Of a stretch of DNA of 12,136 nt, positions 7,119 to 12,136 are shown piece by piece. This DNA comes from an uncultured Candidatus Nemicrothrix sp. (GTDB lineage Bacteria; Actinomycetota; Acidimicrobiia; Acidimicrobiales; UBA8592), in the NCBI GenBank assembly GCA_913046155.1, contig CAJWRY010000037.1:1-12136 (forward strand), read 5' to 3'. The position numbers were made by a program, and so were the translations under genes. The notes beneath the pieces are model-generated. The model did not search any database. It was not told where the DNA came from and worked only from the letters and a program-made list of their open reading frames with translations. How positions within the stretch are numbered: position 1 is the first letter of the stretch; every line of letters begins with the position of its first letter.

Positions 7119-8020
7119 TGCGTAAACGAGAATCCACGGAGCATGTCGTAGAGGTGGCAACACCCGAATTCGAAAAAACGGCACAAAAGAAAGAAGCTCG
7201 AAGGGGGCTTCTCATGGCACTGCCATCCTATCTTTACTTGATCTTGTTCTTTGTTATTCCGTTAGGAATAGTCCTCATATACAGCTTTGCCACAAGAAAT
7301 CGATTTGGCGGAACAGATCTATCAGGTTGGAATGTAGAAAGCTACGAGAGAATCGCTGAACCAATCGTTAGGACAATACTATTCCGCTCCCTTTGGCTGG
7401 CGATTCTCACAACAGTTATCTGCCTCGTCATTGCATATCCATTTGCCTATTATCTCTCTACACGAAAACCAGCTATTCGAAACGTGATGCTCGTATTCGT
7501 AATGATTCCGTTTTGGACTAATTTTTTAGTGCGTAACTACGCGTGGCGCGTAATACTCGGGAATGATGGACCTTTCACTAAAGTCACCGAATTCTTTGGA
7601 TTAGGAACACACGAGCTTCTCTTCTCACAAAAAGCCGTTGTGCTAGGCCTTGTCTACGGTTACCTCCCATTCATGATCCTCCCTCTATACGCAGCGATTG
7701 AGAGAATAGATGGTCAATTGCTAGAAGCAAGCAGAGATCTTTATGGGAATGGGTGGCAATCCTTTAAAAATGTCCTACTGCCACTGTCTATGCCAGGCGT
7801 AATTGCTGGCTCTATATTAGTTTTTGTTCCTTCCTTGGGGGCATATGTGACTCCAGAGATACTTGGTGGAGCGAAGACAACACTTCTTGGAAGCTATATT
7901 GTGACACAATTCCTAACTGCTCGAAACTGGCCTTTTGGGGCTGCACTGAGCTTCGTCCTGATGGCTGTAATGCTACTGATGACCATCATTTATTTCCGTA
8001 AAGGCGGAAGGACATTATGA
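7118..8020 (+). CDS. potB: Polyamine ABC transporter permease, PotB type
   Basis: A 300-residue inner-membrane permease with about six hydrophobic segments, near 34-57, 91-113, 122-142, 172-193, 226-246 and 274-294. The cytoplasmic EAA loop that docks on PotA is LLEASRDLYGNGWQSFKNVL (201-220), followed by LPLSMPG. Motifs of the PotB branch include IPFWTNFLVRNYAWRVIL (130-147) and PSLGAYVTPEILGG (238-251). A charged 30-residue cytoplasmic N-terminus precedes the first membrane helix. The start ATG (7118-7120) shares one base with the potA stop. It overlaps potC by ATGA, so the two permeases are probably made in equal amounts. Confidence 0.94.
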   Translation: MRKRESTEHVVEVATPEFEKTAQKKEARRGLLMALPSYLYLILFFVIPLGIVLIYSFATRNRFGGTDLSGWNVESYERIAEPIVRTILFRSLWLAILTTVICLVIAYPFAYYLSTRKPAIRNVMLVFVMIPFWTNFLVRNYAWRVILGNDGPFTKVTEFFGLGTHELLFSQKAVVLGLVYGYLPFMILPLYAAIERIDGQLLEASRDLYGNGWQSFKNVLLPLSMPGVIAGSILVFVPSLGAYVTPEILGGAKTTLLGSYIVTQFLTARNWPFGAALSFVLMAVMLLMTIIYFRKGGRTL

Positions 8021-8847
8021 GTAACGCAGTTGAACCAAGAGGGCTATCAAAAATTGGCCTTCAAATAAACGGTTGGCTTGTATACCTATTTTTCTATGCC
8101 CCCATAGTTCTTCTCGTAATCTTTTCCTTTAGCGAAAGTCGTAACGTCGGAAAATGGGGAGGATTCACGCTCAGCTGGTACGAGCAATTCATTGATAGCT
8201 CAAATGCGCGAAACGCCCTTGAGAACTCGATAAAAATCGCGATTGTCGTAACAATAATTTCTGTAATTCTCGGCACAATGTCAGCTCTTGCATTGGAGCG
8301 CTTTACCTTCAAAGGCAAAAGAGTTTTTGACGCTTTGCTTTATCTACCTATCATTATTCCCGATGTAACAATGGCGGTAATGCTTCTATTGTTCTTCGGA
8401 GAGTTCTTTGAAATCCTAGACAACCTTTTCGGTTTACAATTACGAAAGGGATTTTGGTCAATATCTATAAGTCACATTGCATTCAACATCAGTTTCGTTT
8501 CAGTTGTAGTTCGAGCCAGATTAGCTGGGATGAGTACAGACCTAGAAGAAGCAGCAGTAGATCTGTATGCATCCAGATGGAAAGCATTTAGGCACGTCAC
8601 CTTCCCGCAAATACTCCCCGGCATAGCAGGAGGAGCTTTATTAGCGATGACTCTTTCGTTAGATGATGTTGTTATCACTCAATTCGTAGCAGGTCCCGGC
8701 TGGACGACGCTACCCGTATACGTTTTTGGGCTTATCCGTAAAGGCGTCACACCACTTATCAACTCAATTTCGGTGATTATGCTAGTCTCGTCTATGTTAT
8801 TAGTGGGGCTATCGCTATTGGCAGAACGCACGAGACGCGGTGGTTAG
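8017..8847 (+). CDS. potC: Polyamine ABC transporter permease, PotC type
   Basis: The second permease of the importer, 276 residues, with about six membrane segments near 20-39, 70-93, 108-128, 147-169, 204-225 and 249-269. The EAA loop is LEEAAVDLYASRWKAFRHVT (176-195), followed by FPQILPG. The stretch SLDDVVITQFVAGPG (214-228) and the nearby LPVYVFGLIRKGVTP are hallmarks of PotC from memory. GGAAGG (8006-8011) sits 5 bases before the ATG, inside the end of potB, and the start/stop overlap is ATGA at 8017-8020. It would form the membrane channel together with PotB. Confidence 0.94.
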   Translation: MSNAVEPRGLSKIGLQINGWLVYLFFYAPIVLLVIFSFSESRNVGKWGGFTLSWYEQFIDSSNARNALENSIKIAIVVTIISVILGTMSALALERFTFKGKRVFDALLYLPIIIPDVTMAVMLLLFFGEFFEILDNLFGLQLRKGFWSISISHIAFNISFVSVVVRARLAGMSTDLEEAAVDLYASRWKAFRHVTFPQILPGIAGGALLAMTLSLDDVVITQFVAGPGWTTLPVYVFGLIRKGVTPLINSISVIMLVSSMLLVGLSLLAERTRRGG

Positions 8848-8869
8848 ATTAAACCAGATGGCCAAGGCC

Positions 8870-8876
8870 AGGAGGG
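8870..8876 (+). promoter_or_regulatory. Ribosome binding site deciding the potD start
   Basis: AGGAGGG with 5-base spacing to ATG 8882. It favours this start over an earlier in-frame codon at 8840, which would put 14 extra residues in front of the lipoprotein signal. Confidence 0.8.
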
Positions 8877-8881
8877 AAGAA

Positions 8882-10012
8882 ATGAGAAAAACACGAAAAC
8901 TACAGGTACTCGGCGCTATCTTTGCTATGTCGCTACTCGCAGTTACAGCTTGCGGAAGCGATGATGATGATAGTGCAGGATCAGCATGTGAGGTAGGCCA
9001 AATTGATGGTGACCTTGCGATGTACAACTGGGCAGAATATATAGATGAAGAGCAACTAGCAGCTTTTGCGGAAGAATACGGCATTAGTTTCACTTTGGAT
9101 ACGTACGAAAGTAATGAGGCCATGCAACCAATAATTTCAGCAGGAAATTCTGGTTACGATGTCATCGTTCCTTCTGACTACATGGTTTCAATCCTCATAG
9201 AAGCAGGACATATTATGAAGCTAAATTTAGATGCAATCCCCAATAGTTCTAATATCTCTGACGATTTTAGTGGGCTTTACTATGATCCGAAAGCTGAATA
9301 TTCAGTCCCTTACCAATGGGGAACTACTGGTATCGGTGTCAACACAGCCGTTGTTGGTGATGACTTCCCACGATCATGGGGACTAATTTTTGATCCTGCA
9401 ATCTCAGGAGAATTTGATGGCCAAATTCAGTTGCTCAATGACCCAAGAGAGACACTTGGGGCTGCACTTAAGTATCTTGGCTACTCATTAAACACCACAA
9501 GCGAATCAGAATTGAACGAAGCTAAAGACTTATTAGCAGCTACGTCAAGCAGGCTCGCAGCATTCAACACTGATTCTGCTGACGAGTTCCTTACAAGTGG
9601 TGAAACTGTAATAGGTCACGGTTATTCCGGTGACATGTTCGTGCAGTTCTTAGATCAAGACAATTATGACGACTATGTCTACTTCGTTCCCGAGGAGGGC
9701 GGAACGAAATGGATTGACAACATGGCGATCCCATTTGACGCACCAAGCCCATGCACAGCACATACTTTCATTAACTGGATGCTAACGGCTGAGCAAGGTG
9801 CTGCACTTACTGACTGGAACTACTACGACACGCCTAACCAGGCGGCTCTAGACCTTATGGGCGAAGATGCCGAGGGATATTACGATGATCTGCTCGATTT
9901 CATCCGAAACCCAGAACTCTTTGCTGGCGGCGTTGACTCTCTAGAGTCAATTGAGGACACCGGAGACTTTGAAACGAATTACTCCGATGCATTCGTGAAC
10001 GCGAAAGGCTAA
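8882..10012 (+). CDS. potD: Polyamine-binding lipoprotein of the ABC importer
   Basis: The extracytoplasmic solute-binding protein, 376 residues from ATG 8882. A basic n-region (RKTRK), a hydrophobic core and the lipobox VTAC with Cys24 mark a lipoprotein anchored outside the membrane; GSDDDDSAG follows as a linker. Compared from memory with E. coli PotD, several polyamine-contacting positions are kept: Trp50-Glu52-Tyr53 in YNWAEY, Ser98 and Tyr100 in VPSDYM, Asp187 and Glu190 in NDPRET, and Trp277 and Asp279 in GTKWIDN. The position of PotD Trp229 appears to be in HGYSGD (246-251), with no Trp there. VPYQWGTTGIGVN (142-154) is also typical of the family. Putrescine, spermidine or agmatine are the likely ligands; which one cannot be decided by eye. 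The gene starts 34 bases after potC and is followed by a strong hairpin, so it is probably the last gene of the operon. Confidence 0.93.
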   Translation: MRKTRKLQVLGAIFAMSLLAVTACGSDDDDSAGSACEVGQIDGDLAMYNWAEYIDEEQLAAFAEEYGISFTLDTYESNEAMQPIISAGNSGYDVIVPSDYMVSILIEAGHIMKLNLDAIPNSSNISDDFSGLYYDPKAEYSVPYQWGTTGIGVNTAVVGDDFPRSWGLIFDPAISGEFDGQIQLLNDPRETLGAALKYLGYSLNTTSESELNEAKDLLAATSSRLAAFNTDSADEFLTSGETVIGHGYSGDMFVQFLDQDNYDDYVYFVPEEGGTKWIDNMAIPFDAPSPCTAHTFINWMLTAEQGAALTDWNYYDTPNQAALDLMGEDAEGYYDDLLDFIRNPELFAGGVDSLESIEDTGDFETNYSDAFVNAKG

Positions 10013-10021
10013 ATTCTTTCT

Positions 10022-10049
10022 CTGGGGGCAAGGGTAACCTTGCCCCCAG
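10022..10049 (+). terminator. Strong hairpin after potD, probable terminator or 3' stabiliser
   Basis: Arms CTGGGGGCAAGG (10022-10033) and CCTTGCCCCCAG (10038-10049) are perfect inverse complements around the loop GTAA, a GNRA-type tetraloop in RNA. T10021-A10050 adds one more pair. No U-run follows on the + strand; AAAAA does. It therefore resembles U-less hairpins and may end transcription or protect the 3' end of the operon mRNA. It starts 9 bases after the potD stop. Confidence 0.7.
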
Positions 10050-10155
10050 AAAAATCTAAATGATTACTCTCAAGCAACAAGGATTGCGAGTATCTGCAAT
10101 GAATTCCCAGCGATAAAAGTATGTATGCTTAGGATTGCAAACACGAGAGGATTCC
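10050..10155 (+). promoter_or_regulatory. Leader region of mmsA, presumed promoter
   Basis: About 106 bases of non-coding DNA lie between the potD hairpin and mmsA, the only place for an mmsA promoter. No convincing -35/-10 pair is seen; TATGCT (10124-10129) and GATAAA (10112-10117) are weak -10 candidates. AGGATTGC occurs twice in direct orientation (10080-10087 and 10131-10138). GAGAGG (10145-10150) is the ribosome site, 5 bases before ATG 10156. Confidence 0.35.
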
Positions 10156-11643
10156 ATGCGTTCAATTCAGCACTACATCAATGGTCAAAGCGTTGGTATA
10201 GCAACTCAAAAGACTCATGCAGTTCTAAATCCAGCTACAGAAGAGCAAGTTGCAGAAATACAGCATGCGACATCAGAAGAAGTTAATCAGGCTGTGGCAG
10301 CTGCTAAGGCTGCACTCAGTGATTGGAGCGAAGCATCTATCGCTCACCGAACGAAACTCCTATACAAGTTTCGTAACCTTGTACTTGAAAATGAACATTA
10401 CATCGCTGAATTGATAACTGAAGAACATGGAAAAGTCCATAGCGACGCAAAGGGAGAAGTAGCAAGAGGAATAGAAAATATTGAATACGCTTGCGGGTTT
10501 GCTGAAACTCTGAAAGGTTCATACAGCGAACAAGCATCAACCGGCGTTGACGTTTATACAATTCGTCAACCAGTCGGTGTATGCGTAGGGATAACGCCCT
10601 TTAACTTTCCAGTCATGGTTCCTTTATGGATGTTCCCTAACGCCATAGCTTGTGGAAATACATTTATTCTAAAACCCTCAGACCGAAACCCGTCAGCGCC
10701 GGAGTTCATAATCAAGTTAATGAATGAGGCTGGATTTCCAAAAGGTGTAGTTAATCTAATCAATGGAGGAGCAGAAACAGTTAACCAACTTCTATCCCAT
10801 GATGATGTTGACGCTGTAAGTTTCGTTGGGTCCACGCCTGTAGCGAAACACATTTACGAGTCTGGAACCGCAGGAGGTAAACGGGTTCAGGCATTGGGGG
10901 GCGCTAAGAACCATATGGTTGTGCTTCCAGATGCCGATATTGATCTTGCAGCAGATTCCGCAGTTTCCGCTGCTTATGGATCAGCTGGTGAGCGTTGCAT
11001 GGCAATTTCAGTTGTTGTAGCAGTCGGAGAAGTAGCAGAACCATTAGTAAACGCAATCTCTGATCGAATTGATAATCTAAAGATCGGGCCAGGAATGCAA
11101 CCTGATTCAGAGATGGGCCCACTCATAAGCGAAGAGCATCGCAGCCGAGTTGTTGACTATATAAATTCAGGTGAAGCAGAAGGCGCAACCGTTGTTTGTG
11201 ATGGTCGGATGCACTCGTCTGAGCAAAAGGGATTCTATGTCGGAGCGACTCTTTTGGATAACGTGACAACAGATATGGAGGTTTACCGAGACGAAATCTT
11301 TGGCCCAGTCCTCTCGGTTGTAAGAGTTCAATCCTTTGATGACGCATTGGATGTCATAGCCGAGAATCAATATGGCAACGGAGTAGCAGTCTTCACTCGA
11401 GATGGAGGCACAGCCAGACAATTTCAAAAAAATGTGCAGGCTGGAATGGTAGGAATTAATGTTCCAATACCTGTTCCAGTGGGGTACCACTCATTTGGCG
11501 GCTGGGATGATTCTCTATTTGGAGATACAGCAATGTATGGCCCAGAAGGAATGCGTTTCTATACGAAGCAAAAAGTCATCACAAGTCGTTGGCCTGACCC
11601 AACAAGCAGTCAAGTCGACTTAGGTTTTCCCCAGAACACCTAA
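10156..11643 (+). CDS. mmsA: CoA-acylating (methyl)malonate-semialdehyde dehydrogenase
   Basis: An aldehyde dehydrogenase superfamily enzyme of 495 residues, the normal length for MmsA/IolA. It oxidises malonate or methylmalonate semialdehyde with NAD+ and CoA to acetyl-CoA or propionyl-CoA plus CO2. Visible features are Asn150 in GITPFNFP, KPSD (173-176), GSTPVAK (225-231), catalytic Cys281 in GSAGERCMA and Glu380 in RDEIFGPVL. The branch-specific blocks LGGAKNH (247-253) and NVPIPVPVGYHSFGGW (435-450) are also present. Arg104 and Arg280 appear to correspond to the two arginines that hold the substrate carboxylate in B. subtilis IolA. ATG 10156 is chosen over a TTG at 10135 because GAGAGG lies 5 bases before it. 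It is separated from the potABCD operon by a hairpin, so it probably has its own promoter. Its TAA (11641-11643) overlaps the stop of the convergent puuD-like gene. In this locus a C3 semialdehyde from beta-alanine is a plausible substrate, but that is inference. Confidence 0.94.
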   Translation: MRSIQHYINGQSVGIATQKTHAVLNPATEEQVAEIQHATSEEVNQAVAAAKAALSDWSEASIAHRTKLLYKFRNLVLENEHYIAELITEEHGKVHSDAKGEVARGIENIEYACGFAETLKGSYSEQASTGVDVYTIRQPVGVCVGITPFNFPVMVPLWMFPNAIACGNTFILKPSDRNPSAPEFIIKLMNEAGFPKGVVNLINGGAETVNQLLSHDDVDAVSFVGSTPVAKHIYESGTAGGKRVQALGGAKNHMVVLPDADIDLAADSAVSAAYGSAGERCMAISVVVAVGEVAEPLVNAISDRIDNLKIGPGMQPDSEMGPLISEEHRSRVVDYINSGEAEGATVVCDGRMHSSEQKGFYVGATLLDNVTTDMEVYRDEIFGPVLSVVRVQSFDDALDVIAENQYGNGVAVFTRDGGTARQFQKNVQAGMVGINVPIPVPVGYHSFGGWDDSLFGDTAMYGPEGMRFYTKQKVITSRWPDPTSSQVDLGFPQNT

Positions 11644-12136
11644 AGTCGCTCCGAAGAGCGCTGGACTAGCCACTGAAAAAGTGGATCGCTATCTCGCGTG
11701 TCTAACATTTCCGGATGCCACTGAACAGCGATAATAGGTCGTTCAACATGCTCAATCGCCTCAACTCCTTGATCATTTGAGACCCCAGTAGCCAGAAATC
11801 CCTCACCCAGCTTATCGATGCTTTGATGATGTAAAGAGTTCACTTCTATTGATGACCCGTAGAGACCTGAAAATAAAGACCCATCATCAAAAGTAACTTC
11901 ATGCACCCGACTTGAGGGGGGTTCCTTTCGAGCAGCGTGTGGAGGAACGTCTTGAAATAGCGTTCCTCCAGCGTAGACATTAAGAATTTGTAGGCCTCGG
12001 CAAATCCCAGCAACAGGCAATTCATTCTCATACACCTTCTCAAGTACTTTCAATTCAAAGTCATCACGCACCGGCTCAATTGACTGCAGTTCAGGCTCCG
12101 GGTCTGCACCGTACCTTTCGGGATCTATGTCAGCCC
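11640..12136 (-). CDS. puuD: PuuD-like gamma-glutamyl-GABA hydrolase, C-terminal part (5' end outside window)
   Basis: A class I glutamine amidotransferase-like hydrolase (peptidase family C26). The frame is open to the right edge, so its start lies outside; 164 residues are visible of roughly 250 expected. The fragment begins ADIDPERYGADPEPE, the usual block after the first GG, then RDDFEL, followed by nucleophile Cys45 in GICRGLQILN, GGTLFQDV, VNSLHHQSI (98-106) and the catalytic His140 and Glu142 in QWHPEM. The catalytic triad is therefore complete. PuuD frees GABA from gamma-glutamyl-GABA in the Puu pathway, which fits the PuuB-like oxidase 10 kb away and the polyamine importer. Related hydrolases act on other gamma-glutamyl compounds, so the substrate is inferred. 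A GTG at 12071 is only an internal codon, because conserved residues lie before it. The TAG stop (11642-11640) lies within a 4-base overlap with the mmsA end. Confidence 0.85.
   Translation of the reverse strand, partial: ADIDPERYGADPEPELQSIEPVRDDFELKVLEKVYENELPVAGICRGLQILNVYAGGTLFQDVPPHAARKEPPSSRVHEVTFDDGSLFSGLYGSSIEVNSLHHQSIDKLGEGFLATGVSNDQGVEAIEHVERPIIAVQWHPEMLDTRDSDPLFQWLVQRSSERL

Noticed and set aside
8840..8881. Earlier start for PotD overlapping potC
   Set aside because: It would put 14 charged residues before the lipoprotein signal, and the strong AGGAGGG site serves ATG 8882.
10080..10138. Direct repeat AGGATTGC (10080-10087 and 10131-10138) as an operator
   Set aside because: An 8-base match at 51 bases distance is weak in a short AT-leaning leader; mentioned in the leader entry only.
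10135..10155. TTG start for MmsA
   Set aside because: GAGAGG with 5-base spacing precedes ATG 10156, and the protein then begins at the normal family position.
11846..12043. Alternative minus-strand frame within the PuuD-like gene
   Set aside because: The frame with GICRG, VNSLHHQ and QWHPEM is open over the whole segment; the other is its shadow.

Overview
The window reads as one catabolic locus for polyamines and related amines from a compact bacterial genome. The base composition is moderate, by eye in the mid-40s % GC. Genes are very tightly packed: several start and stop codons overlap, and both convergent gene pairs nearly or actually share their stop codons. The substrate-binding lipoprotein has an actinobacterial look, with the lipobox Cys followed by Gly-Ser and a run of Asp. 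A streamlined, possibly marine, actinobacterium (Acidimicrobiia-like) is my best guess, but it is an inference from style and not from a marker gene.

Layout. (1) 2-571 (+): the C-terminal part of an AGXT2-like class III aminotransferase that enters from the left edge. (2) 574-1989 (-): a PuuB-like FAD-dependent amine oxidoreductase, convergent with gene 1. (3) 1990-2075: a divergent control region. (4) From 2076 a long + strand operon begins. It holds an omega-type class III aminotransferase (2076-3305), a C45-family Ntn-type acyltransferase/hydrolase (3302-4396), a stand-alone GNAT acetyltransferase (4389-5051), an agmatinase SpeB (5054-6028), and a complete spermidine/putrescine-type ABC importer potA-potB-potC-potD (6057-10012). 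(5) A perfect 12-bp hairpin with a GUAA loop follows potD. (6) 10156-11643 (+): a CoA-acylating (methyl)malonate-semialdehyde dehydrogenase, MmsA. (7) 11640-12136 (-): the C-terminal part of a PuuD-like class I glutamine amidotransferase (gamma-glutamyl-GABA hydrolase family), convergent with and overlapping mmsA.

How the genes may work together. PotABCD would import a polyamine or agmatine. SpeB would hydrolyse agmatine to putrescine and urea. The amine would then be oxidised or transaminated by the PuuB-like flavoenzyme and/or the omega-aminotransferase. PuuD would remove a gamma-glutamyl protecting group. The resulting amino acid (GABA or beta-alanine type) would be transaminated to a semialdehyde, which MmsA could turn into an acyl-CoA if the semialdehyde is C3. 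No glutamate-putrescine ligase (PuuA) or gamma-glutamyl-aminobutyraldehyde dehydrogenase (PuuC) is visible, so the pathway must continue outside the window or differ from the E. coli one.

The least conventional part is the C45 hydrolase plus solitary GNAT pair, wedged with overlapping reading frames between the aminotransferase and agmatinase. It suggests a step that adds or removes an acyl group on an amine, and it is the best candidate here for something not yet described. No RNA genes, insertion sequences, CRISPR arrays or phage genes were seen.
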